Origin: Marinobacterium zhoushanense
GTDB taxonomy: Bacteria; Pseudomonadota; Gammaproteobacteria; Pseudomonadales; Balneatricaceae
Assembly (NCBI RefSeq): GCF_014641945.1
Contig: NZ_BMIJ01000004.1
Location: forward strand, 310,017 to 374,016
Length of the DNA stretch: 64,000 nucleotides
Reading direction: 5' to 3'
Part shown: in pieces, positions 44,199 to 54,129 of the stretch
Position numbering within the stretch: position 1 is the first letter of the stretch
Layout of the letters: each line of letters opens with the position of its first letter
Notes under the pieces: model-generated
What the model saw: only the letters and a program-made list of their open reading frames with translations
Database searches by the model: none
Told to the model about the DNA's origin: nothing
Made by a program: the position numbers and the translations under genes

Positions 44199-45332
44199 CT
44201 AGCTGGAGCGCAGGCGCTCGGTATCATGGATCAGCGGGTACTCCTCATCGGAACCGATCACGTTTTCATGCGGGGAGAACAGCGGTTTCGAACTCATATA
44301 CCCTACCAGCAGTTGTGCCACCGACAGTAGTGAGCGCATATGGCTGCGCTCCCAGCCATGGGAGGCATCCAGCGCAAAACAGATCAGCGCGGTGCGGATA
44401 TCGTTGCCCGCCTCTAGCGCCGACGCCGCGTCACTGCGGTAGAACCTGAAGATATCCCGACTGAACTCGATCTCTTCACGCTTGCAGATATTGATCAGGT
44501 GCTGGGTCAGGTGACGGTCGAACGGGCCACTGGAATCCTGCATGGCGATGGTGACACCGTACTCGCAGGTGTTCTGCTCCGGCGCGATGGTACCGTTATC
44601 GATCGACACCATCTCGGCGATCTCGCCGTGCAGGATATGGGAGGCGCCCACTCCCACCTCTTCGGAGATGGTAAACAACAGGTGGCAATCCAGTTCCGGC
44701 TTGACCTCGGCATCGCACAGCGCCTTGGCTGCAGCCAGCATACAGGCCACTCCCGCCTTGTCGTCCAGATGACGGCTGTTAATGAAGCCCTTGTCGGTAA
44801 ACTCCGGATTGGGGTCGACCGATACGAAGTCACCGACCCTGATCCCCATGGACCATAGCTGGTCGATCTGGGTAGCGGACTCATCGAGGCGGATCTCCAG
44901 GTTGTCCCAGCTTGATGGCTGCGTATCCACTTCAGTGTTGTAGGTATGGCCCGACGCCTTTAACGGCAGGATGGTGCCGCGATAGATCTGGCCATTGTCA
45001 CAGTGGATCTTCACCCGCGCGCCTTCGGCAAAGCGTGCGTTCCAGTGACCGATCGGCACCACGCGCAGGCGACCATCGCGCTTGATCCCCTTGACCATGG
45101 CGCCCAGAGTATCCAGGTGCGCGGCGATCGCCCGCCGGGGACTGGGACTCTTGCCGGCAATGATGGCGCGTATGGCCCCTCGTCGGGTCAGCTCATAACG
45201 GATGTCCTGCTTTTCCAGCTCGGCACAGATATAGCGCACCACGTCGTCGGTCATCCCGGACGGGCTGGGTATCAACAGCAGATTACGAAGCTGCTCTTGC
45301 AGATAATCGGTATCGATCGGCAGTTGAGTCAC
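44199..45332 (-). CDS. M42-family peptidase of the NAGGN osmoprotectant cluster
   Basis: The 377-residue M42 (glutamyl/leucyl aminopeptidase) family protein has the metal-site landmarks AAHLDTLGAMV, NSRHLDDKAGVACM, ISEEVGVGASH and SIDNG. Homologues are encoded with asnO and ngg in NAGGN clusters, where they may hydrolyse the dipeptide osmolyte or a precursor; the activity is inferred from context. The start is GTG with GAGGAG upstream. It is the last gene of the three-gene operon. Confidence 0.9.
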   Translation of the reverse strand: MTQLPIDTDYLQEQLRNLLLIPSPSGMTDDVVRYICAELEKQDIRYELTRRGAIRAIIAGKSPSPRRAIAAHLDTLGAMVKGIKRDGRLRVVPIGHWNARFAEGARVKIHCDNGQIYRGTILPLKASGHTYNTEVDTQPSSWDNLEIRLDESATQIDQLWSMGIRVGDFVSVDPNPEFTDKGFINSRHLDDKAGVACMLAAAKALCDAEVKPELDCHLLFTISEEVGVGASHILHGEIAEMVSIDNGTIAPEQNTCEYGVTIAMQDSSGPFDRHLTQHLINICKREEIEFSRDIFRFYRSDAASALEAGNDIRTALICFALDASHGWERSHMRSLLSVAQLLVGYMSSKPLFSPHENVIGSDEEYPLIHDTERLRSS

Positions 45333-45343
45333 GTCTCGCTCCT

Positions 45344-47149
45344 CTATCTTGGTTCGTCCGCACCCGGCTCTTGCGCCGGCAAGCCGCGTGTGTAGGGGAA
45401 GAGCAGATCGACAAATCGCTCCACAGTCGGCTGCGGCTCATGGTTGGCCAGCCCCGGGCGCTCGTTGGCTTCGATGATCGCGTAATCCGGCCCACTGACA
45501 TCCGGCACCATGAAATCGAGGCCGACCACCGGAATCTCTATCGCCTTCGCCGCACGCACGGCGGCCGAGCAGAGTACCGGATGCAGGTCGGCGGTCACAT
45601 CGTGAATCGTGCCCCCTGTATGCAGGTTAGCCGTGGTCCGCACCTGTAGCCATTCGCCGCTGGGCAGCAGATCATCGAGTTCGTACCCCAGTTTGCGCAC
45701 GCAGCGCTCGGTTTCGCTGTCCAGCGGGATGCTGCTCTCGCCGTCGGTTGCCGCCTGCCGGCGTCGGCTCAGGCGTTCGATCAGCTCGCCGACGCTATGC
45801 TTGCCGTCGCCGAGAATGCGCGGCGGCCTGCGCACGGCAGCGGCCACCACCTTGTAATTGATGACGATGATGCGCAGATCCTCTCCCCTGACACACTGCT
45901 CCAACAGTACCTTGTCGCAGTAATGGCTGGCGTTTTCGACCGCGGCTCGAACCTCATCCAATTCGGATAAGCCGACCTGTATGCCGCGCCCCTGCTCACC
46001 CCGCGCCGGCTTCACGACGACAGAGTGATGACGGGAGAGGAAGTTCTCGATCACACTGTCATCACTGGCGACCGCCTGCTCCGGCACCCTCAGTCCCTCC
46101 TTTTGCAGCAGCCGGCGGGTCACCGCTTTGTCATCGCAGCGGCTCATCGCCACGGCACTGGTCATCTCGCTCAGCGACTCACGACAGCTGACCGAGCGCC
46201 CTCCCAAGGAGAGACGGAAGAAGCCGCCTTCGGCATCGAGCACCTCGACACCGATGCCGCGCCGCCGCGCTTCGCGGGTGATCAGGCGAGCGTAGATATT
46301 CAACTCCTCCTCAGGATCCTCACCGATGAATAGCTTCTCGTTGATCGAGTTCTTGTGTTTGAGGCAGTAGACCGGTACCTGTTTAAAGCCGAGTTTCTCA
46401 TACAGGTGGATCGCCGCCTCGTTGTCATGCATCACCGACAGATCCATGAACGCACGGCCACGCCCCGCCATATCCTTGATCAGTTCGCGGGACAGCCACT
46501 CACCCACCGCCGGCACGTGGGTCTGCGGGTCGGTAACCAGCGCCCAGAGACTGCAACCGTTATCCGGATCGTTGAACGCGAGCCGGTGATCGACGCCGGT
46601 GACCACACCGATGATCTCACCGCTGTTTTCGTCCTCCGCCACCAATACGGTCAGCTCCGGCTTGTCCGGCAACTTGCTGTAGAAGCCGTCATAGGCGGGC
46701 ACCATGTTGCGTGCCATGTACAGGCGACTGATGCGCAACTGGTCATCTTCCGGCGTCATGTGCCGGATCTTGAGCCCCTTGGGGCGGGAATCACGAATTC
46801 GGTAGTGAGCAAAATCGAGGCGGTAGGTCAGCGAGGGATCCATGAACAGATCCTGTGGCGCATGGGAGAGAACCAGATGAGGCTCACGCACATAGAGCGC
46901 GATATCACGCCGTCCCTGACGCTCCCGTCTCAGCAGGTAGGCGACAGTCTTTGGATCACGGAAGGTTTGGCCGAAGATCAGCCGCCCCCAACCACAGTCG
47001 ATCGCCACCTCTTCGCGCATCGCCTCCTTCTCCGGCAGATCCAGTGGGTCACCCCAGTGCTTGAGCGAGGCCATCGCCGACGGATCCATCGGATCCTGGC
47101 GCGGGGCACTACTCGGTTTGCTCGCTTGTTCCTCGGTATTCTTGTTCAC
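45344..47149 (-). CDS. ngg: N-acetylglutaminylglutamine synthetase
   Basis: Ngg builds the dipeptide N-acetylglutaminylglutamine from two glutamines and acetyl-CoA. The 601-residue fusion has an N-terminal GNAT acetyltransferase (LFVAEDENSGEIIGVVTGV-like region, HDNEAAIHLYEKLGFKQV) and a C-terminal ATP-grasp ligase (VVKPARGEQGRGIQVGL, DYAIIEANERPGL). The chosen start is GTG at 47149 with GGAG seven bases upstream, two bases after the asnO stop; a longer frame to 47176 overlaps asnO. Product identity follows the NAGGN cluster literature. Confidence 0.93.
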   Translation of the reverse strand: MNKNTEEQASKPSSAPRQDPMDPSAMASLKHWGDPLDLPEKEAMREEVAIDCGWGRLIFGQTFRDPKTVAYLLRRERQGRRDIALYVREPHLVLSHAPQDLFMDPSLTYRLDFAHYRIRDSRPKGLKIRHMTPEDDQLRISRLYMARNMVPAYDGFYSKLPDKPELTVLVAEDENSGEIIGVVTGVDHRLAFNDPDNGCSLWALVTDPQTHVPAVGEWLSRELIKDMAGRGRAFMDLSVMHDNEAAIHLYEKLGFKQVPVYCLKHKNSINEKLFIGEDPEEELNIYARLITREARRRGIGVEVLDAEGGFFRLSLGGRSVSCRESLSEMTSAVAMSRCDDKAVTRRLLQKEGLRVPEQAVASDDSVIENFLSRHHSVVVKPARGEQGRGIQVGLSELDEVRAAVENASHYCDKVLLEQCVRGEDLRIIVINYKVVAAAVRRPPRILGDGKHSVGELIERLSRRRQAATDGESSIPLDSETERCVRKLGYELDDLLPSGEWLQVRTTANLHTGGTIHDVTADLHPVLCSAAVRAAKAIEIPVVGLDFMVPDVSGPDYAIIEANERPGLANHEPQPTVERFVDLLFPYTRGLPAQEPGADEPR

Positions 47150-47151
47150 GT

Positions 47152-48924
47152 TCAGACTCCGTGGGTCTGTAGCCACATCTCCAGCAGCGCCATCTGCCAG
47201 AGCTTGGATCCCCGTAATGGGGTGATATGGTCGCGAGGGGCATGCATCAGCTGCTCCAGATATTCGCGCCGGAACAAACCGCGCTGACGGCAGGTATCGC
47301 TGTCCAGATACTGCCTTACGAACTCGAGGTAGGGGCCTTCGATATACTTCAGCGCCGGCACCGGAAAATAGCCCTTGGGCCGGTCGATCACCGCATTGGG
47401 GATGATCCGCCGTGCCACCTCCTTGAGCACGTACTTGCCGCTCTCCTTCACTTTCAGCTCGGCCGGGATACGCCCGGCCAGCTCCACCACCTCATGGTCC
47501 AGAAACGGCACCCGCGCCTCCAGACCCCAGGCCATGGTCATGTTATCCACCCGTTTGACCGGGTCGTCCACCAGCATCACGTTGGTATCGATATGCAGCG
47601 CCTTGTCTACCGGGCGCGGTGCATCGACGCTGGAAAAGTAGCGCTCGACGAACCGGCGCGAATAGTTATCGCCGACATAATCCGAGCAGATCGCCCGCGC
47701 GAACTCCTCCTCGCTGCGATCGAAGAACGCCTTGCTGTAATCCTCCACCGCATCCACGCTGTTCAACATCGGCGGATACCAGTGGTAGCCGCCGAACACC
47801 TCATCGGCGCCCTGCCCGCTCTGCACCACCTTCAGATGTTTGGACACCTCTTGCGAGAGCAGGAAGAAACCCACATTGTCGTAGCTGACCATCGGCTCCG
47901 ACATCGCCGAGAAGGTTTGGGGCAACGTCTCCAGCAGGCGGCTGGAGGGGACACGGATCTGGTGGTGCTCGGTGCCATAATGGTTGGCGATGATGTCGGA
48001 GTATTTAAACTCGTCGCCCTGCTCACCACCGGCCGCCTCAAAACCGACCGAGAAGGTGTTGAGCCCGCTCTGACCATGCTCCGCCAGCAGGCCGACGATC
48101 AGGCTCGAGTCCAGCCCCCCGGACAACAAAACACCAACCGGGACATCCGCTACCGAACGCCGCTCCACCGATCGGCGCAGCGCCGCCAGTAACTCATCCT
48201 CCCAATCATCCTTGGTCTTCAGTTCATCGCCTGCCACAGGACCCATTTTTTGCGTCCAGTAGCGGGTATCGCGATAGCCGCCATCGGGCTCGATCATCCG
48301 ATAGGTGGCCGGCGGCAGCTTTCGCACCCCCTTAAGCAGGGTCAGCGGCGGCGGCACCACCGCATGCCACTGCATATAGTGGTGCAGCGCTTCCGGATCG
48401 ATCTCGGTGTTCAGATCGCCGGCGGCGAGGATTGATGGCAGAGAGGAGGCAAAGCGCAGGCGCCCGGCTGTCTCGCTGTAGTAGAAAGGCTTGATACCGA
48501 AGCGGTCCCGCGCCATGAGGATACGGCCGCTGTCGCGATCATGAAGAGCGAACGCGAACATGCCGTTGAACCGCTGTACACACTCGGCGCCCCAGGCGTG
48601 AAACGCCTTCAGGATCACCTCGGAGTCGCCGGAGGAAAAGAAGCGATAACCCAGTCCCTGCAGCTCGTCGCGCAGCGCCTGGTAGTTGTAGATACAGCCG
48701 TTGAATACCAGGGTCAGGCCGAGCTCCGGATCATGCATTGGCTGTTGGGCATGATCGGACAGATCGATGATCTTCAGCCTGCGGTGGCCAAAAACGATAT
48801 TTTTCTGGGCATAGACGCCGCCGGCATCAGGCCCCCTTGGCCTTAGCCTGTCGGCCATGCGCTCGACTGCGCTGACGGAGGGTTGGGAACCGTCGAAAGT
48901 GATCTCGCCACAGATGCCACACAT
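47152..48924 (-). CDS. asnO: N-acetylglutaminylglutamine amidotransferase (AsnO)
   Basis: This asparagine-synthetase-like enzyme amidates the dipeptide to N-acetylglutaminylglutamine amide (NAGGN), an osmoprotectant. The 590-residue protein starts MCGICGEITFDG, so Cys2 is the class II amidotransferase nucleophile after Met removal. RLRPRGPDAGG and GHRRLKIIDLS are in the glutaminase domain; the synthetase PP-loop SGGLDSSL is in the second half. The ATG at 48924 is required for the Cys2 arrangement. It is the first gene of the operon. Confidence 0.94.
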   Translation of the reverse strand: MCGICGEITFDGSQPSVSAVERMADRLRPRGPDAGGVYAQKNIVFGHRRLKIIDLSDHAQQPMHDPELGLTLVFNGCIYNYQALRDELQGLGYRFFSSGDSEVILKAFHAWGAECVQRFNGMFAFALHDRDSGRILMARDRFGIKPFYYSETAGRLRFASSLPSILAAGDLNTEIDPEALHHYMQWHAVVPPPLTLLKGVRKLPPATYRMIEPDGGYRDTRYWTQKMGPVAGDELKTKDDWEDELLAALRRSVERRSVADVPVGVLLSGGLDSSLIVGLLAEHGQSGLNTFSVGFEAAGGEQGDEFKYSDIIANHYGTEHHQIRVPSSRLLETLPQTFSAMSEPMVSYDNVGFFLLSQEVSKHLKVVQSGQGADEVFGGYHWYPPMLNSVDAVEDYSKAFFDRSEEEFARAICSDYVGDNYSRRFVERYFSSVDAPRPVDKALHIDTNVMLVDDPVKRVDNMTMAWGLEARVPFLDHEVVELAGRIPAELKVKESGKYVLKEVARRIIPNAVIDRPKGYFPVPALKYIEGPYLEFVRQYLDSDTCRQRGLFRREYLEQLMHAPRDHITPLRGSKLWQMALLEMWLQTHGV

Positions 48925-49172
48925 AAGCTCTGGTATTCCTCGCCTTACGTTGAGGCCGGCAGGCACAGATAGCCGCATCTGGCGGCCCGTGTTAGAGATG
49001 TGCTTTTACCCTAGCAAACATACCGCAGCAGCACAAACTGCCGCTCTGATCATAACTATTTGTTTTATAAGACATGCCAGTTAACAGTTCTGAATCGAAT
49101 AATGGATGCGCTACACTGCGTCCTGATCCAGTTGTTCAACCTGCCATGGGCCTAAGGTCCAAAGGGATACGT

Positions 49173-49754
49173 ATGAAACTGATCGGTTCCTCAACCTCCC
49201 CCTACGTCCGCCGTATTCGCCTGCTACTGGCCGACGCCGGTCAGGGCTACGAGTTCTCAGACCTCAATATCTACGGAGAGGATCGCGATGAACTGCGTCG
49301 CCAAAACCCGGCACTGAAGATACCGGTGCTCTACGACGGCGGCGAGGTGATCTACGACTCACGCGTCATCTTTCGCTATCTGCAGGAAAAACTCGGCTTG
49401 GCGCAAATAGGTTGGCAGCAGGAGAACCTGCTGACTATCATCGATGCCGCTAACGATTCCATGGTCGCGATCCTGCTGTCGCAGCGCTCAGGCCTGGATA
49501 CCAGTGAAGACCGGCTGTTTTTCAACTTGCAGCGTGAGCGGGTGGAGAAGACGCTGGAGGCCCTGGAGCGGCAAGTCGATGAGGGTGCCTTCAATGTCTG
49601 GCACTATCCTTCGATCTGCCTCTACTCCATGTTTGACTGGGGGTTGTTCCGCGGTTTGATCGACGCCGCGCGGTACCCGCACCTGAGTGCCTGGCTGGCA
49701 GAGCAGAAGGTTCGTGCCGACGTTGCCGGCAGCGACCCAAGGGATGCGGTCTGA
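49173..49754 (+). CDS. Glutathione S-transferase family protein
   Basis: The 193-residue protein has a thioredoxin-like N-terminal domain (MKLIGSSTSPYVRRIRLLLADAG, then NPALKIPVLYDGGEVIYDSRVIFRYL, where cis-Pro and Asp-Ser bind glutathione) and an all-helical C-terminal domain. Substrate is unknown. The ATG at 49173 has AAAGGGA upstream; the open frame reaches back to 49074 but does not look like GST there. It is divergent from asnO, so the 248-bp gap carries both promoters. Confidence 0.9.
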   Translation: MKLIGSSTSPYVRRIRLLLADAGQGYEFSDLNIYGEDRDELRRQNPALKIPVLYDGGEVIYDSRVIFRYLQEKLGLAQIGWQQENLLTIIDAANDSMVAILLSQRSGLDTSEDRLFFNLQRERVEKTLEALERQVDEGAFNVWHYPSICLYSMFDWGLFRGLIDAARYPHLSAWLAEQKVRADVAGSDPRDAV

Positions 49755-49774
49755 GTGTATTTGCCACTCAGACC
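49748..49774. repeat. Hairpin at the 3' ends of GST and lipoprotein genes
   Basis: GGTCTGAGTG and CACTCAGACC form a perfect 10-bp stem with a 7-base loop, spanning the GST stop codon. No T run follows on either strand, so it may act as a bidirectional 3'-end stabiliser rather than a classic terminator. Confidence 0.5.
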
Positions 49775-49785
49775 GTTCAGCCTAT

Positions 49786-50253
49786 TCAGTAGGTCACGCG
49801 CATGGTCGCGCCGCTACGTAAAATGCGGACGCGATCGCCGGCGCGAAAGAACTGGTTGTTCTCCACCTCCTGCACCACGGAGATCAGTTCGCCGTTGTCC
49901 AGCCTCAACGTGAGCTCCTGGCCCTGGCGGCGACTGGTCGCCTCCTCGATCCGCTGCCCGGCGATACCGCCTGCCACCGCACCCAATACCGTGGTGATGC
50001 TAGAGCCCCTGCCACCGCCAATGGAGCTGCCGGCGATACCACCGACGATGGCACCGGCACCGGCGCCTACAACCCCATCGGTGCGGCCCTCGATCACGAC
50101 CGGGCGAACCGAATCCACCACCGCGTACTGTACATGCTGTACCTGACGCGCCTCCCTGCGGCTATAGGCATCGCCGGTGAGGCTCTGCTGGGCACAGCCT
50201 GCGAGGGTCAGGACCGCCAGCAGTATCGCGGCACCGGATATTAACCTGCTCAT
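49786..50253 (-). CDS. Glycine-zipper lipoprotein (SlyB-like)
   Basis: The 155-residue outer-membrane lipoprotein has a lipobox (LAVLTLAGC, Cys20) and a glycine-zipper segment GVVGAGAGAIVGGIAGSSIGG, followed by VLGAVAGGIAGQRIEE, both typical of the SlyB/17-kDa antigen family. The C-terminal part (LTLRLDNGELISVVQEVEN) forms the small beta domain. SlyB is a stress-linked envelope lipoprotein. The ATG at 50253 has a AGGAGAG site; a longer frame is rejected. It follows the PLD-type synthase gene. Confidence 0.88.
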   Translation of the reverse strand: MSRLISGAAILLAVLTLAGCAQQSLTGDAYSRREARQVQHVQYAVVDSVRPVVIEGRTDGVVGAGAGAIVGGIAGSSIGGGRGSSITTVLGAVAGGIAGQRIEEATSRRQGQELTLRLDNGELISVVQEVENNQFFRAGDRVRILRSGATMRVTY

Positions 50254-50267
50254 TGTTCTCTCCTTTG

Positions 50268-51401
50268 TTAACGGATACGCAGTATCCACTGGCTGATCAG
50301 CGCCCAGACCAGCTCTTTGATTTTACGATGCCAGGGCCGCTGCGCCCACTCTGCGGCGGTAATCTCCTGACTCTGGACAAAATCGTTCAGCAACATCTGT
50401 TCGACCTCGGCTGAGAAAAGCGGTTCACGTACCTCGATATTCGCCTCAAGATTCCAGCGTAGATTCCAGTGGTCCAGATTGCAGGAACCGATGGAGACCT
50501 GATCGTCGATCAGGGCAAGCTTGGCATGCAGCATTCGGGGTTGATACTCATAGATGTGCACACCAGCATTGAGCAGACGGCGGTAGTAGCGCTTGGAGGC
50601 GTGGTGAATCCACAGATGGTCGGTTAACGGCCCCGACACCACCAGGCGCACATCGACCCCACGTCGCGCTGCTCGGCGTAGCGCCAGACGCAGGGCAAAC
50701 GAGGGCAGGAAGTAGGCGGTACAGATCCACACCCTCTGTCTGGCGTTGTGGGTCATGCTTAAAATACTGCGTTCGATCCGCTGATTGCGCGGCCCCTCAG
50801 AGGTCAACAGACGCACCAGAGCATCGCCGGCCACCCTGCCCGGTTGCGACCGGCCATTCAGCAACGGCAGGCTATCCAGACAGCTGCGGTTCCACAGTTG
50901 CGTAAACAGCCGGGCAATATCTCCGACCACCGGCCCCTCGACTCGACACATCACTTCGTGCCAGGGTGTATCCGGCCGGCCTGGCAGATCGCTGCGGTAG
51001 CTGTCGGTCAACCCGGTGCCACCGATAAAGGCCAGGCGCTGATCGATCACCAGCATTTTACGGTGGTCACGGGAAAAATTGGCGAACCATTTGTTGAACG
51101 CGATCGGGTTGTACAGCACCAAGCTGACTCCGGCGCGACTCAACCGCTGCCGATCGGACTGGCGCAGGTCGCGGGCGCCGAAGTGATCGAACAGCAGACA
51201 GACCCTGACGCCGCGCTCGGCGCTGGCGCACAGCGCGGCGATAAAGCGGTCCATCACCGCACCGCTGGCCGCCAGATAGATCTCCAGCAGCAGAGTTTCA
51301 CGGGCGCTTTCTATCGCGCTGAGCATGGCGGGGAAAAAGCTGTCGCCATCGATCAGCAGTTCGACACGGTTTCCGCTGTGCCACTTAAGATTCCGACGCA
51401 T
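50268..51401 (-). CDS. Cardiolipin synthase-like phospholipase D protein (ClsB type)
   Basis: The 377-residue protein has two HKD motifs: HRKMLVIDQRLAFIGGTG in the first half and HAKLALIDDQVSIGSCN in the second. This fits the two-domain PLD cardiolipin synthases and, by the absence of N-terminal membrane segments, the ClsB subtype. Such enzymes make cardiolipin from phosphatidylglycerol and another phospholipid. The ATG at 51401 is preferred to a TTG overlapping the upstream stop. It lies between the lipoprotein and the ABC transporter. Confidence 0.9.
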   Translation of the reverse strand: MRRNLKWHSGNRVELLIDGDSFFPAMLSAIESARETLLLEIYLAASGAVMDRFIAALCASAERGVRVCLLFDHFGARDLRQSDRQRLSRAGVSLVLYNPIAFNKWFANFSRDHRKMLVIDQRLAFIGGTGLTDSYRSDLPGRPDTPWHEVMCRVEGPVVGDIARLFTQLWNRSCLDSLPLLNGRSQPGRVAGDALVRLLTSEGPRNQRIERSILSMTHNARQRVWICTAYFLPSFALRLALRRAARRGVDVRLVVSGPLTDHLWIHHASKRYYRRLLNAGVHIYEYQPRMLHAKLALIDDQVSIGSCNLDHWNLRWNLEANIEVREPLFSAEVEQMLLNDFVQSQEITAAEWAQRPWHRKIKELVWALISQWILRIR

Positions 51402-51410
51402 CTGCCCCAA

Positions 51411-53225
51411 TCAGCCCTGGCGGGCTCCATACAGGCGGGCATATAGCCCCTTCTGGTCGATCAGCTCTTCATGGCTACCCTGCTCGCTGATCTCCCCTCC
51501 GTCAAAGACATAAACCCGGTCCGCCTGGCGCACGGCACTGAGCCGGTGTGCGACGATAATGGTGGTACGCCCACGCAGGAAGGCCTCCAGCGCCCTGTGC
51601 AGCGCGAATTCGGTTTCGGTATCCAGCGCCGACGTTGCCTCGTCGAGAATCACCACGCTGGGGTCGGTGAGCACCATTCTGGCCACCGCCAGCCGCTGCC
51701 GCTGACCACCGGAGAGGCGCACCCCCTGACGGCCAACCAGGGTATCCAACCCCTGCCCCAGGCCGGCGACGAACTCCCGCAACTGGGCCACCTCCAGCGC
51801 CTGCCAGAGCTGAGCCTCGCCATACTCCCGCCCCATCGCCAGGTTCTCGCGTACGCTACCGTTGAACAGGGCCGGCTGTTGCAGCACGGTCGCCACATGC
51901 TCACGCACCACATCCAGGCCGATCTGGGTAACCGGCACGCCATTGAAGCGCACCTCTCCGTTCTGTGGTGGATAGAGCCCGAGCAGCACCTGAACCAGCG
52001 TCGACTTACCCCCTCCGCTGGCTCCGACCAGGGCGATCTTCTCACCCGCCTCGATGCGCAGACTGATCCCACGGAGTACCTCATGCCCCTCGATATAACT
52101 GAAATGGATGTTGTCCAGCTCGATCGAAACCTGCTGCCGTTCGGCGAAAGGGTTGCGCAGGTGGGGAAAGCTGGGCTCCATATGCAGCTCCAGCAGACGG
52201 TTCACGCGGCCGAGCGCTGCCTTGGCACCAAACCAGGCATACTGGATCCCCAGCACCTCCTGTACCGGTCCCATCATGAACCAGAGGTAGCCGAACACCG
52301 CCATCATCTCGCCGATGCTGAGGTCGGAGAACACCACCATCAGCATCGAGACCGAGCGGAACAGATCCACACCGGCCATGAACAGCATGAAACTGGCGCG
52401 ACTGGTGGCATCCGACTGCCATTCGAATGCAGTGGAGTGGTCTCGCACCTCTCGCGCCCGGTCGACCAGGCGCACCAGGTAATGCCGCTCACGGTTACCG
52501 GCACGGATCTGCTGGATCGCATCCAGGGTTTCGGTCAGAGCGGCCTGGAACACCTCGAACGCCTTGTTTTCCCGCTTCTTGAGTTGTTTTACCCGCTTGC
52601 CGATCGCCGTGGTCAGGTAGATCACCATCGGATTCAGGAACAGGATGAACAGCGCCAGCTGCCAGTGCATCCACAGCAGTATCACCGCCGTGCCGATGAT
52701 CGACAACGTCGCTACCAGCAACCGGCTTACCGAACTGCCGACAAACCTGTCCACCGTGTCCAGATCGGTGACCAGATGGGAGGCTACGGTCCCGCTGCCC
52801 AGCGTCTCGTATTCATTCATCGAGATCCGCTGCAGACGTTGTAGCAGTTCCGATCGGATGCGGAAGATTACATCCTTGGAGATGATGGTGAACTGCCGCG
52901 TCTGCCAGACATTCAACGCCAATGCGACCACCCTGAGCACGACGGTCAGCAGCAGCACGGCACCAATATAGAGGATCGGGCCATGCCAGCTTTCCGGCAC
53001 CAGCCGGTTGACGCTGGCCACGACCACACCCGGCTGATCGAGCAACACCTCATCCACCAGCAGTGGCATCAACAGTGGCAGGGGCACCGAAACGCAGGTT
53101 GCCAGGATCGCGATCAGGTTCGCCAGCGCCAGCTCTCGCCTGTGCTGCAGCCCTATCTCGAGGATGTAACGCCAGTCATAGTAGCGTTGCCGATCATCGT
53201 GCAAGCGGGACTCCTTTGCTGTCAT
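51411..53225 (-). CDS. ABC exporter, fused permease-ATPase
   Basis: The 604-residue protein has an N-terminal six-helix membrane domain (ABC exporter type 1, residues about 30-320) and a C-terminal nucleotide-binding domain with Walker A LVGASGGGKST, signature LSGGQRQR and Walker B VVILDEATSALD. It is MsbA/lipid-exporter-like in layout, but the substrate cannot be told. A half-transporter of this kind works as a homodimer. It overlaps the LysR gene by 32 bases upstream and is nine bases from the PLD gene, so a lipid role is possible. Confidence 0.9.
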   Translation of the reverse strand: MTAKESRLHDDRQRYYDWRYILEIGLQHRRELALANLIAILATCVSVPLPLLMPLLVDEVLLDQPGVVVASVNRLVPESWHGPILYIGAVLLLTVVLRVVALALNVWQTRQFTIISKDVIFRIRSELLQRLQRISMNEYETLGSGTVASHLVTDLDTVDRFVGSSVSRLLVATLSIIGTAVILLWMHWQLALFILFLNPMVIYLTTAIGKRVKQLKKRENKAFEVFQAALTETLDAIQQIRAGNRERHYLVRLVDRAREVRDHSTAFEWQSDATSRASFMLFMAGVDLFRSVSMLMVVFSDLSIGEMMAVFGYLWFMMGPVQEVLGIQYAWFGAKAALGRVNRLLELHMEPSFPHLRNPFAERQQVSIELDNIHFSYIEGHEVLRGISLRIEAGEKIALVGASGGGKSTLVQVLLGLYPPQNGEVRFNGVPVTQIGLDVVREHVATVLQQPALFNGSVRENLAMGREYGEAQLWQALEVAQLREFVAGLGQGLDTLVGRQGVRLSGGQRQRLAVARMVLTDPSVVILDEATSALDTETEFALHRALEAFLRGRTTIIVAHRLSAVRQADRVYVFDGGEISEQGSHEELIDQKGLYARLYGARQG

Positions 53226-54129
53226 CGGTCTGTTGGGTATCCAGCAACCACTGGATGAAATGCCGTTTCGCGTTTACCGGCTCATGGGGCTTGGGCTCTA
53301 TCAGAAAGTACCCCCCTTCGGTGCTCACGGTAAACTGGTGCATCGCGACAAGCAGACCTCTTTCAATCAAGTCATCAACCAGCGTACCCCACCCCAGGCC
53401 CACCCCCTGCCCGGACAACGCTGCCTGAATAAGCAAAGTGTAGTTGTCGAATGTCAGAACAGGCTCCCCTGGAACCCGGGCGGCGCCCAGCGACGCCATG
53501 ACCCTGGACCAGTCGAGCCAGCCAGCGCCTTGCGCCGAGCGCAACCCCAACAGCGGCACATCGGCCAACTCATCCGGTGCTTGCAGCTCGCCAAGGTCTG
53601 CCAGAAATGCCGGGCTGCAGATCGGGAAAACCGTTTCCGCAAACAGAAGCTGAGTACCCGCGACCCACGGAGGTTGACCGAAAAAGGCGATCGCCACATC
53701 GACCTCCTGGGCATCGGCGGGCGTCCAGTTCTGAGAGGTGACAAGGCGCACATCCACTTCGGGGTGGAGCGCTCTGAAACTGGGCAATCGTGGCATCAAC
53801 CAATAGGCTGCCAGCGCAAAATCGGTCGCCACATCGAGCCGTTGGTGCTGACGCCTGAACTGCAGCTGTTCAAGCGCAGCAGCGATGCGGTGAAATCCCT
53901 CCTCCACCGCCAGCTTCAAGATGCGTCCCTCCTCGGTGAGTTCGACACCACGATAAACACGCGTAAACAGTGACAGCTCCAGTTGGGTTTCCAGCGCCCG
54001 TACCTGCTGGCTTACCGCAGATTGAGTGGTTCCCAACTCTCTGGCAGCCCCGGTAAAGCTTAAGTGGCGGGCCGCCGCTTCGAACACAACCAAGCTTTGA
54101 ACCGGCGGCAGGCGCTCTGAAAATAACAT
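53194..54129 (-). CDS. LysR-type regulator of choline-sulfate utilisation
   Basis: The 311-residue LysR protein has an N-terminal HTH (LSFTGAARELGTTQSAVSQQVRALETQL, residues about 24-50) and an inducer-binding domain. It is encoded divergently from betC, the usual place of the choline-sulfate regulator, so choline-sulfate or choline is its likely inducer. The ATG at 54129 fits the LysR length. The 3' end overlaps the ABC exporter by 32 bases. Confidence 0.88.
   Translation of the reverse strand: MLFSERLPPVQSLVVFEAAARHLSFTGAARELGTTQSAVSQQVRALETQLELSLFTRVYRGVELTEEGRILKLAVEEGFHRIAAALEQLQFRRQHQRLDVATDFALAAYWLMPRLPSFRALHPEVDVRLVTSQNWTPADAQEVDVAIAFFGQPPWVAGTQLLFAETVFPICSPAFLADLGELQAPDELADVPLLGLRSAQGAGWLDWSRVMASLGAARVPGEPVLTFDNYTLLIQAALSGQGVGLGWGTLVDDLIERGLLVAMHQFTVSTEGGYFLIEPKPHEPVNAKRHFIQWLLDTQQTDDSKGVPLAR

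Noticed and set aside
51471..52844. 457-codon open frame opposite the ABC exporter
   Set aside because: It is antisense to the conserved ATPase motifs and rich in His and Gln, as expected of a shadow frame.
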